From an uncultured Desulfovibrio sp. (GTDB lineage Bacteria > Desulfobacterota > Desulfovibrionia > Desulfovibrionales > Desulfovibrionaceae): DNA of 64,000 bases. Positions 45,059 to 54,339 of this stretch are shown here, in pieces. The position numbers were made by a program, and so were the translations under genes. The DNA lies in contig CAKTDV010000001.1 in assembly GCA_934546745.1 (NCBI GenBank), forward strand, positions 1 through 64,000, in the 5' to 3' direction. Within the stretch, counting starts at the first letter, position 1; the number at the start of each line of letters is the position of its first letter. Under the pieces are notes generated by a model. That model ran no database searches, was not told where the DNA came from, and was given only the letters and a program-made list of their open reading frames with translations.

Positions 45059-46006
45059 CTACTTCACGCCTTTTTCCTGAAGATACTTCTCAGCGCCGGG
45101 ATGGAAGGGAATGGTCACGCCCTGGCGCGCCTTCTCAAGGGCAATTTCGCTGCCCTTGTTGTGCGCTTTGGCAACGGCGTCCACGTTCTCATACAGCAGC
45201 TTTGTCAGGGTGTAGGCCACGTCGTCAGGCATGTCCTTGTTGACAACCAGCATGGCCTGCACGGACAGGGTCGGCACGGGAGCATCCTGCCCCCTGTAGA
45301 CGCCGGCGGGAATGGCATCCTTCACGAAGAAGGGAAACTTCTTCACGATCTCGTCAACCTTGGGACCTTCCAGAGGCACAAAAACGACCTTCTGCGCCGT
45401 GGTGATATCCTGAATGGCGGGGTTGGGCGTACCGATGGTGAAGACAAAACCGTCCACATGGCGATCCTTGAACTGATCGGCCGTTTCGCCATAGGGCAGG
45501 AAAATGGGCTCCACATTCTTGTAGTCAAGGCCAAAGAAACCGAAAATCTGGCGGCAGTTCACTTCGTTGCCGCTGCCGCGCGCGCCCACGGAAATCTGCT
45601 TGCCCTTGAACTGCTCAATGCTCCTGATGCCGCTTTCCTCACTGGCCACAAGATGCAGATATTCGGGATAGAGGCGGCCGATGGCGCGCACGTTGGTCAG
45701 CTTGGAGCGGAAGGGGGCGGTGCCTTTGAAGGCGGCGTCGGCCACGTCGTTCTGCACAATGGCCATGTTCACTTCGCCCATTTCCACCAGGCGCATGTTT
45801 TCCCCGGATGCGCCCGTCGCCTGCGGCGTGATGGAGAACGCCCCGTCGCTCTTGGAAGAAATCACCTGGCCAATGGCGCCGCCAAGGGGAAAGTACACGC
45901 CCGACGTGCCGCCCGTAGCAAAGGTCAGACGCTTGCCGCCGGCAAAGGCGGATGCGGCGGACAGCACAAGGCCAGCCGCAAGAAGAAGGCTGAGAAATTT
46001 TTTCAT
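45059..46006 (-). CDS. TAXI-family TRAP solute-binding protein
   Basis: A 315-residue exported binding protein: signal peptide MKKFLSLLLAAGLVLSAASAFA, then the TAXI family opening LTFATGGTSGVYFPLGGAIGQVI and a later VGARGSGNEVNCRQIFGFFG. It would capture the substrate in the periplasm for the permease genes that follow. Substrate not deducible from sequence. AGGAGAGCG precedes the ATG. Confidence 0.92.
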   Translation of the reverse strand: MKKFLSLLLAAGLVLSAASAFAGGKRLTFATGGTSGVYFPLGGAIGQVISSKSDGAFSITPQATGASGENMRLVEMGEVNMAIVQNDVADAAFKGTAPFRSKLTNVRAIGRLYPEYLHLVASEESGIRSIEQFKGKQISVGARGSGNEVNCRQIFGFFGLDYKNVEPIFLPYGETADQFKDRHVDGFVFTIGTPNPAIQDITTAQKVVFVPLEGPKVDEIVKKFPFFVKDAIPAGVYRGQDAPVPTLSVQAMLVVNKDMPDDVAYTLTKLLYENVDAVAKAHNKGSEIALEKARQGVTIPFHPGAEKYLQEKGVK

Positions 46007-46342
46007 GTCGCTCTCCTGCAAAAAAAATCTTGCGGCACACTGCTTCTGCCGCCTTTTTTTGAGGTAACACACAAAAGACAAAAAAGCAAAAGTTCCATTC
46101 CAGCGGGTGCGTCGTGCGCACCCGCCTGTAACGGATCCGCGCCGGGCCCGGCATGAAGTCAGGATCGGGGCCTTGCGCGCCGTCGCGGCCTGCGGCAATA
46201 TAGGCCGCGAACGCCTGTTCCGGAAACATGCCTGTGCCGCCGCCAGCACGGCCGGCGCCTTCGGGAAGCATACGTCCGCCCGAAGCGCTCAACGCGGATA
46301 AGGGCTGCCCATTTTCCATTTCTGATCAAGGATTTAGCATTC
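46007..46342. other. Divergent intergenic region with a 9-bp hairpin
   Basis: Between the TAXI gene and the plus-strand Sel1-type gene. It holds both promoters, not individually identifiable, and a perfect GCGGGTGCG/CGCACCCGC hairpin at 46103-46125. I see no gene. Confidence 0.45.
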
Positions 46343-47356
46343 ATGCGAGCCACCATTGCCACTCCCGAAGAGGGCGCTCCTGACGTCGCCGTCATCGAGG
46401 TTTTCGACGCTCCCCCCCTGGAAGGCGAACCCAGCTTCACCATTCTGTCGACACAGGGATATCTCTCGCCCGACGGCTGGCGGGAAAGCGAGACGCCGCT
46501 TACTCCCGAAGCCTGGGAAAGGGACGGCGACCATCTGCGCCTTGCCGTTGCCGCCGACATCATGGATCAACTTGATCCGCGCGAAACCTACCGTTTCGGC
46601 CTGGGCGATCAGGTCTGTGTTCTGCGCGCCGGTGGGAACCCTCCGGCGGGGGAAACCCGGCACAGCGAACCCCGGCCCGTTCCCCAGGACACGGAAACGC
46701 TCTCCATGACGCCCCCCGGCTCCCCGCCGGAAACGCCAGACCCGATCCCCCTCCCGGAGGAAGAGCCCCGTCGCGGGAGACGCCCGCCCTTGCTTCTGCT
46801 GCTTGTCCTGCTGATTGCGGGCGGCGCTTTTCTCAACCGCCCCACGCCACACGATACGCCGCCAGCGACAGCGGATCCGGCTGTTCCCGCAGTGATTCAG
46901 GAAGCCACGCCGCCCGCCTCGGGAACTGAAGCCACGCCGCCCGCCGCCGAAACAGCCGAAACAGCGGCCGCCGGAACAACGGCAATCTCCAGCGCGCGGG
47001 ATCTGCTGCGGCGCAATGCGCCGCCCGAAGAAACGCTTGCCGCGGGCAAGGCCCTGCGCGCGCCCGCCGCCGGCGGACAACAGAGCGACGCGGCCTTTCT
47101 CCTGCTGGAAGACGCCGCCCAGAAAGGCAGCGCCGAAGCCATGTTTCTTGTCGGCAGCTTCTATGATCCCGCATCGGAGCTTCCTCGCGGCAGCATCCCT
47201 CCAGATCTGGCGCAGGCCAGATACTGGTATGAGGCCGCCCGCGACAAAGGATATGCCGAAGGCGCGCGGGCACTTTCGGCCCTGCGCGACCTTACCGTCC
47301 AGAAAGCCCGGCAGGGCGACGGGGAAGCCCGGCTGTTGCTGCAATCCTGGAAATAA
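46343..47356 (+). CDS. Membrane-anchored Sel1-repeat protein
   Basis: A 337-residue protein. The N-terminal ~100 residues are a strand-rich cytoplasmic domain (MRATIATPEEGAPDVAVIEVF...). A proline-rich linker leads to one membrane helix (PPLLLLLVLLIAGGAFL) near residue 150, another Ala/Pro-rich linker, then a C-terminal Sel1-type segment (LLEDAAQKGSAEAMFLVGSFYD... ARYWYEAARDKGYAEGARAL). It is the first of five plus-strand genes that look like one unit with the VWA, ABC and formylglycine-fold genes. Sel1 repeats bind other proteins; partner unknown. Confidence 0.7.
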   Translation: MRATIATPEEGAPDVAVIEVFDAPPLEGEPSFTILSTQGYLSPDGWRESETPLTPEAWERDGDHLRLAVAADIMDQLDPRETYRFGLGDQVCVLRAGGNPPAGETRHSEPRPVPQDTETLSMTPPGSPPETPDPIPLPEEEPRRGRRPPLLLLLVLLIAGGAFLNRPTPHDTPPATADPAVPAVIQEATPPASGTEATPPAAETAETAAAGTTAISSARDLLRRNAPPEETLAAGKALRAPAAGGQQSDAAFLLLEDAAQKGSAEAMFLVGSFYDPASELPRGSIPPDLAQARYWYEAARDKGYAEGARALSALRDLTVQKARQGDGEARLLLQSWK

Positions 47357-47366
47357 GGAATTTCTG

Positions 47367-49328
47367 ATGAACAAACGCCCTTTTCACGCTTGCTGCCGCG
47401 CCGCCCTGCTCTGTCTTGGCGTCGCGATCGCGATCCCCGCCCTTTTCCTCACCAGCGCCGGCGCGCAGGCCGCTCCCCTTCTCCAGGAAGGAAAAAAAAC
47501 GCTCTTTCAGCGCGTCGTCACGCACCCCGGCGCGCAACTGTTCGCGGAACCTGGCAAAAAAAGCCTGCGCACGCTCACGCCCTTTACGGTGCTCTATGTC
47601 TATGCCCGTTCCAAAGGATGGGTTCAGATCGGTTCGGGAACGCAGCAGCCCGACGGCTGGATCGAGGCCGCCAGATGCACGCCCTGGAACCAGTCGCTGA
47701 CACTGCTCTTCAGCCCCCGCACAGGCCGCGACCCCGTTCTTTTCTTCAAGTCGGAAAACGGGCTGAACGACGTCTGTCAGGCGCCAGACATGGAAGAACG
47801 CCTGGACAGCCTGCTTGCCGCCGCCCAGTCCGGCAACCCTGCCGCCGATCTGCCCATTGTGGCCAGCGAACCGGCGGAAACGCGAGGCGCTGTTTCGGAA
47901 AAGCGTTTCTATCTCATGCCCATTCTGCAAATGAAGGATCCCTATGAGGGCGTCAAGTTTCTTCAGGTCGCCTCCATCGATCCCGGCAACGCCGCGCACC
48001 AGCCCACGGTGACGGGATCCCCCCGAACCGGCATCGCCATCGTCATGGATACGTCCGTTTCCATGAAACCCTACATTGATCAGAGCCGCGATGTCGTCAG
48101 CGCCATCTATGACCAGCTGGAGCGCGACGGCATGACCGACAATGTGGGCTTTGCCGTCGTGGCCTTCCGCAGCAGCCCCAAGGCCACACCGAAACTCGGC
48201 TACACCACGCGCGTCATCAGCGATTTTGCCACGGCCAAAAACAGATCCGCGCTGGAGCAGCGTCTTGCCGAAGCGCGGGAGGCCGCCGTTTCCAGCCATG
48301 ATTTCAATGAGGATTCCCTTGCGGGCGTCTACAAGGCCATCGAAAGCCTGCGCTGGGACGATTATTCCTCCCGGCTGATCCTGCTCGTCACCGACGCGGG
48401 CCCCCTGCGCGCCAATGATAAATACCGCTCCACACCTATGGCCGCCAGGGAAATGAACGACTTTGCCCGGCAAAAAGGCATCTGGATCTCCACACTGCAC
48501 ATCAAAAGTCCCAAGGGCAGCGGCAATCACGCCTATGCCGAGCAGAACTACCGCGCGCTGAGCCGTCTTTCCGGCGATCGCGCCAACTACCAGGCCGTCA
48601 ACGCCTCCACGCCCGCGCGCGGCGCAAAAGAATTCAACGCCGTCGCCGCCATCCTTGCCCGCGGTATGGTCGAGATGGTCAAGAACACGGCCGAAGGCAA
48701 AATCATGACCCGCCCCAAGGAAAAAACGCCCGTCAATCCTACACCGGAAGAACAGGCCCGGCGGCTTGCGGCCGATCTCGGCTACGCCATGCAGCTGGAA
48801 TACCTTGGCCGCCGCAATGCCAACCGCGCTCCTGATGTCGTCAGCTCCTGGATTGCCGACATGGATCTGAAAAAACTGGCGCGCGGCGAACACGAGCCTT
48901 CCGTGGATGTGGCCGTACTGCTGACCAAAAACCAGCTCAACGATCTCAGCGTGCAGCTGCGCTCCATCATAGACAACGCCGAACGGACCAAAAAAACCGA
49001 CGCGCGCGACTTCTTCCAGGGCATCCTCTCCGCCTCCACGCGCATGGCCCGCGATCCCAACGCCCCCACCCAGGGCAAAAGCCTTGCCGAACTGGACGTG
49101 CTGGGCGAGTTTCTCGACGGCCTTCCCTACAGAAGCGACATCATGCTGTTGCGCGAAGATGACTGGTACCGTATGAGCATCGGCGAACAGACCGCCTTCA
49201 TCAACCGCCTCAAGTCCCGCCTTGCCCGCTATGAGGAATACGATCGTGACCGCGACAACTGGGAGAGCTTCGGACAGGCCAATGCCGGCGACTGGGTCTA
49301 CCGCGTCCCTCTGACCATGTTGCCCTAG
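47367..49328 (+). CDS. Exported VWA-domain protein, resembling the VWA part of PpkA
   Basis: A 653-residue protein with a signal peptide (HACCRAALLCLGVAIAIPALF). Residues about 45-115 look like an SH3-type domain (GAQLFAEPGKKSLRTLTPFTVLYVY, SKGWVQIGSG). A von Willebrand A domain starts near residue 220 (GIAIVMDTSVSMKPYIDQ) with the metal-binding DxSxS motif, followed by DNVGFAVVAFRSS and LILLVTDAGPL. No kinase domain is present. In type VI regulation PpkA ends in a periplasmic VWA; gene order with the ABC, permease and formylglycine-fold genes supports a comparable sensor role. Confidence 0.75.
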   Translation: MNKRPFHACCRAALLCLGVAIAIPALFLTSAGAQAAPLLQEGKKTLFQRVVTHPGAQLFAEPGKKSLRTLTPFTVLYVYARSKGWVQIGSGTQQPDGWIEAARCTPWNQSLTLLFSPRTGRDPVLFFKSENGLNDVCQAPDMEERLDSLLAAAQSGNPAADLPIVASEPAETRGAVSEKRFYLMPILQMKDPYEGVKFLQVASIDPGNAAHQPTVTGSPRTGIAIVMDTSVSMKPYIDQSRDVVSAIYDQLERDGMTDNVGFAVVAFRSSPKATPKLGYTTRVISDFATAKNRSALEQRLAEAREAAVSSHDFNEDSLAGVYKAIESLRWDDYSSRLILLVTDAGPLRANDKYRSTPMAAREMNDFARQKGIWISTLHIKSPKGSGNHAYAEQNYRALSRLSGDRANYQAVNASTPARGAKEFNAVAAILARGMVEMVKNTAEGKIMTRPKEKTPVNPTPEEQARRLAADLGYAMQLEYLGRRNANRAPDVVSSWIADMDLKKLARGEHEPSVDVAVLLTKNQLNDLSVQLRSIIDNAERTKKTDARDFFQGILSASTRMARDPNAPTQGKSLAELDVLGEFLDGLPYRSDIMLLREDDWYRMSIGEQTAFINRLKSRLARYEEYDRDRDNWESFGQANAGDWVYRVPLTMLP

Positions 49329-49341
49329 GAGCGCGGAACGC

Positions 49342-50139
49342 ATGAACGCCGCATCAACCTCTTCGCCGCCATCGCCCGCGCGGCGGAGTGATCTGCTCTT
49401 TTCACTGCGCCATACCGGCAAACGGCGTCCCGGGCCGGAGGGATTCTGCCTGTCCATACCGGCCCTTGACGTGCGCCGGGGACAGCTGCTGGCCCTTGTG
49501 GGACCGAGCGGTTGCGGCAAAAGCACAGCGCTGGATCTGCTGGCGGGCATCCTGCGGCCGGACACCGCAACGCCGGATGCCGTATGCCGTTTTTCCCCCA
49601 CGCCGGATTCCGTATACGACCTTCTGGGGCTCTGGCGCTCCGGGCGGGGAGACCGACTGGCGGAACTGCGGCGGCATCACATGGGCTACGTCCTCCAGAC
49701 AGGCGGCCTGCTGCCCTTTCTGACGGCCCGCCAGAACATGCTGCTGCCATGCCAATGCGCGGCCAGCGACGCGGCGCGTACCGAGGCCGTCACGCGGCTG
49801 GCCGCCGAACTGGGGGTGGACGGCGTCGCCGATCAGTATCCCGCGACGCTGTCCGTGGGCGAACGCCAGAGGGTGGCCATTGTGCGGGCGCTGGCGCACG
49901 CGCCCGCCGTCGTCCTCGCGGACGAACCGGCGGCCGCCCTTGATCCGGAGCACGCCCGCCGCGTCATGAGCCTCTTTGCCCGTCTGGCCCATGAACAGGG
50001 CTGCACAGTCGTCATGGTCACTCACGCGCCGGATATGGCCCGCGACGCCGGGTTTACGCTGGCCCCCATCCGCGTCGAGAGGGACGGACACGATGAACAC
50101 AGCGTTTCGCGCCTGCGCTTTGCCCAGGAGGAGACCTGA
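49342..50139 (+). CDS. ABC transporter ATPase (TagT/LolD-like)
   Basis: A 265-residue ATPase: Walker A GPSGCGKST, Q loop LQTGG, signature LSVGERQRVA, Walker B VVLADEPAA and H loop VMVTHAP. It pairs with the FtsX-like permease gene that starts 1 base after its stop. This is the MacB/LolCDE-type class of ABC systems, used for mechanotransmission or lipoprotein work rather than solute uptake. In the TagQRST scheme it corresponds to TagT. Confidence 0.88.
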   Translation: MNAASTSSPPSPARRSDLLFSLRHTGKRRPGPEGFCLSIPALDVRRGQLLALVGPSGCGKSTALDLLAGILRPDTATPDAVCRFSPTPDSVYDLLGLWRSGRGDRLAELRRHHMGYVLQTGGLLPFLTARQNMLLPCQCAASDAARTEAVTRLAAELGVDGVADQYPATLSVGERQRVAIVRALAHAPAVVLADEPAAALDPEHARRVMSLFARLAHEQGCTVVMVTHAPDMARDAGFTLAPIRVERDGHDEHSVSRLRFAQEET

Positions 50140-50140
50140 T

Positions 50141-51421
50141 ATGGCGGCTCCGCACATCCTCTCCGCCAGACTGGCCTGCGCCGACTACCGGCGGGAGGGT
50201 CTCCTCACGGCCTGCGCCGTCCTGGGTCTGGCGGCCGTTCTGGCGCCGCTGCTTATTCTCTACGGCGTCAAGTTCGGCGTGGTGGAGACCCTGACGGCAC
50301 GTCTGATACACAACCCCGCCACGCTGGAGGTGGCGCCGGCCGGCAGCGGCCGCTACAGCGCGGCCTATGTGGCCTCGCTGGGTGAAAATCCCGACGTGGG
50401 CTTTGCCCTGCCCCGTACGCGGGCCATCGCGGCCACCGTCGCCCTGTCCCGCCCGGCGGCTCCCGGCGCGATCCCGCCTCGCGCCGTCATGGCCTCCATG
50501 GAGCCCACGGCGGCGGGTGACCCGCTGCTGGAACGCTACGGGGCCGCCATACCCCAGGCCAGCTATGAAAACACAGAGGGACAGAAACGCCTGACCGGCA
50601 GCGGCGTCTGCCTCAGCGCCACCGCAGCCGAAAAACTGGGGGTCACCCCCGGCGATACGCTCACCGGCATCGTGGAACGCGGACGGCGCGGCGCCGTGGA
50701 GAAAGCCAGGGTACAGCTGACCGTCGCTTCCGTCCTGCCTCTGGCCGCGGGACAGAAAGACGTGGCCTTTCTGCCGCTGGCCCTTCTGGAAGCCGCGGAG
50801 GACTTCCGCGACGGGCGCGCCGCCTTCGCCATGAATCCCGCGGACGGCTGGACGGGGACTCCCCGGCCCAATGCGCCGCGCGTCTACGCCGGGTTCCGTC
50901 TCTATGCCCGCACCCTGGAAGGCGTTCCACGCCTGCGCGATGCGTTCCAGGCGCGACAGATTGAGGTCTATACCCATGCCGAAGACATTGAGCAGGTCAT
51001 GACGCTTTCCGCCTCGCTGGGACTGATCTTCAGCCTTATCAGCGTCGCGGCGGCCGTTGGCTTTGCCGCTTCCACGACAAGTGCGGCACTGGCGGGCGTC
51101 AAGCGCAAGGAACGCGTCCTTGGCCTGCTGCGCCTCATGGGTTTTCCCATGACGGCCCTGCTGATCTTTCCCCTGACGCAGGCTCTGCTGACCGCCCTTG
51201 GCGGAACAGCGCTAGCCTCCCTCCTCTACCTTGCCGCATCGCGGGCCATCAACCTTCTTTTTGCCGGCAGCCTTGGGCGGATGGAGACCCTATGCCACCT
51301 GCTGCCACAGCATTTTGCCGTGGCCCTGGGCATGGCCACGGCGCTTTCACTGGCCGCTGCCCTGGGTCCCGCGCTGCGTGCGGCCCGTACAGAACCTTCG
51401 GAGGTCATCCGCGATGTCTAG
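50141..51421 (+). CDS. FtsX-like permease (TagS/LolC-like)
   Basis: A 426-residue permease: one N-terminal helix (LLTACAVLGLAAVLAPLLILYG), a periplasmic domain of about 230 residues, then three C-terminal helices (LGLIFSLISVAAAVGFAAS, RLMGFPMTALLIFPLTQALL, LGMATALSLAAALGPALRA), the classic FtsX/MacB arrangement. It should couple ATP hydrolysis by the partner ATPase to periplasmic signalling. Its last bases overlap the start of the next gene (ATGTCTA). Confidence 0.85.
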   Translation: MAAPHILSARLACADYRREGLLTACAVLGLAAVLAPLLILYGVKFGVVETLTARLIHNPATLEVAPAGSGRYSAAYVASLGENPDVGFALPRTRAIAATVALSRPAAPGAIPPRAVMASMEPTAAGDPLLERYGAAIPQASYENTEGQKRLTGSGVCLSATAAEKLGVTPGDTLTGIVERGRRGAVEKARVQLTVASVLPLAAGQKDVAFLPLALLEAAEDFRDGRAAFAMNPADGWTGTPRPNAPRVYAGFRLYARTLEGVPRLRDAFQARQIEVYTHAEDIEQVMTLSASLGLIFSLISVAAAVGFAASTTSAALAGVKRKERVLGLLRLMGFPMTALLIFPLTQALLTALGGTALASLLYLAASRAINLLFAGSLGRMETLCHLLPQHFAVALGMATALSLAAALGPALRAARTEPSEVIRDV

Positions 51422-53126
51422 GATCGCCCCGCAACGTGCCCACCCCTTTCCCCTGGCGGTTCTGCTGCTTCTTTCGCTCCTTCTTGCCGCCGCCATGCCC
51501 GTCCATGCGGCGCTAGCCCGCAAGGATGCCGTGCGGCCGCGCGATCTCTACAATCCGCACCCCGATGCCGGAGATATTCTGCTTCCCATGCCCGGCGGGC
51601 TGAATATGGCCTTCCGCCTGACCGCCGTGCCCGCCCGCGGCCTTCTTCTGGACATCCCCCTGCGTCCCGGACGGGACGACATTGCCAATCCCGGACGCGC
51701 CTTCTACGATCGCCGTTTTTCCGCCTCTCTGTCCGCCCCCTTCACACTCGGCGACCTGCCCGAATCCTGGCGTGCGGCCGCGCCCGCCAATGGCGCGGAC
51801 TGTTCCTTCTATCTTACCGCCAAATATGAAGTGAGCCGGGGGCAGTGGCGCGCCGTCATGGACCCGGGATTTTCCACCGGAAACATTACGGCGGCGGACG
51901 CCTATCCCCAGACCGGCGTCTCCTGGTATGACGCCGTCGAATTTACCCGCCGCTACACACTGTGGCTTCTGAAAAACGCTCCCGGCAGCCTGCCCCGCTT
52001 CGCCCATGACCAGCGCAACACCGCCTTCCTGCGTCTGCCCACGGAAACGGAGTGGGAATACGCCGCCAGAGGCGGCCAGAACACCGCCGCACGCCAGATG
52101 TTGCAGGAAGACTTTTTCCCCTTTGCCGCCTCCGGGACGCTGAACGACTATGCCGTCTTCCGGCAGGGACGCTCCTTTGTGGAACATGCCGCCCGCATAG
52201 GCTCCCGAAAACCCAATCCGCTGGGTCTTTATGATACGGCGGGCAACGTGGCGGAAATGTGCCTGGACATGTTCCGTTTTTCCGTCGGCGGCCGTCTGCA
52301 CGGCTCAGCCGGAGGCTTTGTGCGCAAAGGCGGCTCCTATCTTTCCGATGCCGCCGCCGTCATGCCCGGCCGCAGGGAAGAACACCCCTTCTTCCTTGCC
52401 GACGGCCCGGCCTCGGCGCAGGATCTGGGCTTCCGCCCCGTCCTGACTGGCATCAATACACCCGGCGGCGATCGCCCTGCGGCTCTGGCCGCCGCCTGGG
52501 ATGCCGTCAGGGAACAGAGCCCGGCGTCCCCTTCGCCAGATTCCGGCCATCTGCTGGAAGAAGTGGATCGCCTGCTGGCGCTGACTCCCCACAACGGCAT
52601 TGACGGCGACGGCGGCGTCGGAGCGCGTCTGCGGCAGCTCCGTTCCACGCTGGAGGAAAACGACAGCGTCATGGCCCGGAAAAAACGTCTGGATGCGGAA
52701 TCTCTGCTGCGGGCGGGCCTCTCCATGATGGAAGCTGCCCGGAACGCGGCCCACCGTCAGATCGCATTGAAAAACCAGCGCGAGGCCCTGGCCGCCGGTG
52801 CGCGGCATGCGGAGGAAGACGGCGCGTCCCTGCTGCCGGAAATTCTGGCCGTGACCGACAGCGCCCTTGCTCAGAACAGGACACGCCTTGACGCCTCTCT
52901 GGCATACTACACCGGCACGCTCGACGAGATCTGCGCGCTGGACGGCGGCATCGTGACGGAACTTCTGATGCGGATGGATAACGAGCTTTCCGGACGGACA
53001 CCCCGAAACGAAACCATGCGCGGCAATCTGGCAATCTTCCGCGATCATGTGGAACGCTGGCGCAAGGGCGCTCCACCGGAGCGCGCCGTCCTGCTCTCCC
53101 AGCTGCTGAAACAGCCTGCGCATTAG
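51414..53126 (+). CDS. Formylglycine-generating-enzyme-fold protein (TagR-like)
   Basis: A 570-residue exported protein: signal peptide (LAVLLLLSLLLAAAMPVHA), a central FGE/SUMF1 domain (residues about 80-330: YEVSRGQWRAVMDPG, YPQTGVSWYDAVEFTRRYTLWL, FLRLPTETEWEYAARGG, NPLGLYDTAGNVAEM, VRKGGSYLSDAA) and a long helical C-terminal part. The active-site cysteines of true formylglycine enzymes (GGSxMC...C) are absent here, so it is likely a structural or sensory fold, as in TagR of P. aeruginosa. GGAGGTCATCCGC precedes the ATG; the gene overlaps its predecessor. Confidence 0.8.
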   Translation: MSRIAPQRAHPFPLAVLLLLSLLLAAAMPVHAALARKDAVRPRDLYNPHPDAGDILLPMPGGLNMAFRLTAVPARGLLLDIPLRPGRDDIANPGRAFYDRRFSASLSAPFTLGDLPESWRAAAPANGADCSFYLTAKYEVSRGQWRAVMDPGFSTGNITAADAYPQTGVSWYDAVEFTRRYTLWLLKNAPGSLPRFAHDQRNTAFLRLPTETEWEYAARGGQNTAARQMLQEDFFPFAASGTLNDYAVFRQGRSFVEHAARIGSRKPNPLGLYDTAGNVAEMCLDMFRFSVGGRLHGSAGGFVRKGGSYLSDAAAVMPGRREEHPFFLADGPASAQDLGFRPVLTGINTPGGDRPAALAAAWDAVREQSPASPSPDSGHLLEEVDRLLALTPHNGIDGDGGVGARLRQLRSTLEENDSVMARKKRLDAESLLRAGLSMMEAARNAAHRQIALKNQREALAAGARHAEEDGASLLPEILAVTDSALAQNRTRLDASLAYYTGTLDEICALDGGIVTELLMRMDNELSGRTPRNETMRGNLAIFRDHVERWRKGAPPERAVLLSQLLKQPAH

Positions 53127-53282
53127 GAGATCATATTGCCTGCCTGGGCGCGGGCGGCCACATTCCCAGGGAGAAGAAGCGCGCTCAACAACGCCAATCC
53201 CATTGCAAACATCCCACTCCTGTGCCATGCTGCTGTCGCTGCGCATACGCGTATGTCACCTTGGAATAAGGAGATTGATTCT

Positions 53283-54182
53283 ATGGCACAATCCCTTCGC
53301 ATCGGCTGGATCGGTACGGGCGTCATGGGGCATTCCATGGCGTCGCACCTGCTGGAGGCAGGGTACCCGCTCACGGTCTATAACCGGACAAAGAGCAGAG
53401 CCGCCGCGCTGCTGGAAAAGGGCGCCCGCTGGGCCGACACGCCCCGCGCCGTTGCCGAACAGTCCGACGTCGTCTTCAGCATTGTGGGCTACCCCGCCGA
53501 CGTGGAAGCCGTCACCATCGGTGAACACGGCGCGTTGCACGGACTGGCAAAAGGAGGCATTCTCTGCGACATGACCACGTCCAGCCCGGCGCTGGCCCGA
53601 CGCATTGCCAAAACCGCCGCAGCCGCGGGCTGCACGGCGCTGGACGCTCCTGTTACGGGTGGCGACGTAGGCGCGCAAAATGCGACTCTGTCCATTTTCG
53701 TCGGGGGTGAGGAGGCCGCCTTTCAGCGCATCAAACCGTGTTTTGCGTGCCTGGGTCAGAAGGTTTTGCACTGCGGCGGCGCGGGAACCGGCCAGCAGGG
53801 CAAGCTGGCCAACCAGATTGCCATTGCGGGCGTCATGTTCAGCGTCTGTGAATCACTGCTCTTTGCGCAGGAAGCCGGTCTGGACAAGAGCGCCTGGCTG
53901 GACCTGGTGGCTGCGGGCGCGGCGGGCAGCACGGCCATGAACACGCTCGGCCGTCGCGTCCTCAAGGGCGACTACGCGCCCGGCTTCTTTATAGAACATT
54001 TTGTCAAGGATCTTGGTCTGTGCCTTGAGGAATGCCGCCGTATGGGGCTTGTTCTTCCCGGAACGGAACGCGCCGAGGAAGTCTACCGCATGGCGCTTGC
54101 TCAGGGGCGTGGCAAGAACGGCACCCAGGATGTGATCAACCTCCTCGCCGCCCACTCCGGCAAGACGTGGAAAGCCCTGTAG
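53283..54182 (+). CDS. Beta-hydroxyacid dehydrogenase (GlxR/HIBADH family)
   Basis: A 299-residue NAD-binding dehydrogenase. The N terminus reads IGWIGTGVMGHSMASHLLEAG, substrate-site motif TALDAPVTGGDVGAQNATLSIFVGG, and the catalytic Lys lies in GTGQQGKLANQIAIAG. Family members act on 3-hydroxyisobutyrate, tartronate semialdehyde or glyoxylate; I cannot choose. The start follows AAGGAGATTGATTCT. Confidence 0.88.
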   Translation: MAQSLRIGWIGTGVMGHSMASHLLEAGYPLTVYNRTKSRAAALLEKGARWADTPRAVAEQSDVVFSIVGYPADVEAVTIGEHGALHGLAKGGILCDMTTSSPALARRIAKTAAAAGCTALDAPVTGGDVGAQNATLSIFVGGEEAAFQRIKPCFACLGQKVLHCGGAGTGQQGKLANQIAIAGVMFSVCESLLFAQEAGLDKSAWLDLVAAGAAGSTAMNTLGRRVLKGDYAPGFFIEHFVKDLGLCLEECRRMGLVLPGTERAEEVYRMALAQGRGKNGTQDVINLLAAHSGKTWKAL

Positions 54183-54202
54183 CGACGTTCCACCGGAAAA
54201 AC

Positions 54203-54226
54203 AGGGGCCTTCGCCCGAAGCCCCCT
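54203..54226 (+). terminator. Possible terminator after the dehydrogenase gene
   Basis: A short hairpin (AGGGGCCTTCG...CGAAGCCCCCT with a bulge) 20 bases after the stop, followed by TCGTTCC. Weak T-run. Confidence 0.4.
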
Positions 54227-54339
54227 CGTTCCCAGACCAGGCACGGCCCTACGCAACACCAGCCTGCATCAACATTGTGTGTGCCGCGTGGGCGTACCCC
54301 CTCCCTGAAGGGGAGGATGCGGACATAAAGGAATTTTTG

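Noticed and set aside
42277..45243. Nearly 1000-codon plus-strand frame opposite the TRAP genes
   Set aside because: Rich in His, Gln and Arg with no fold; opposite frame encodes the TRAP permease and DUF1850 protein.
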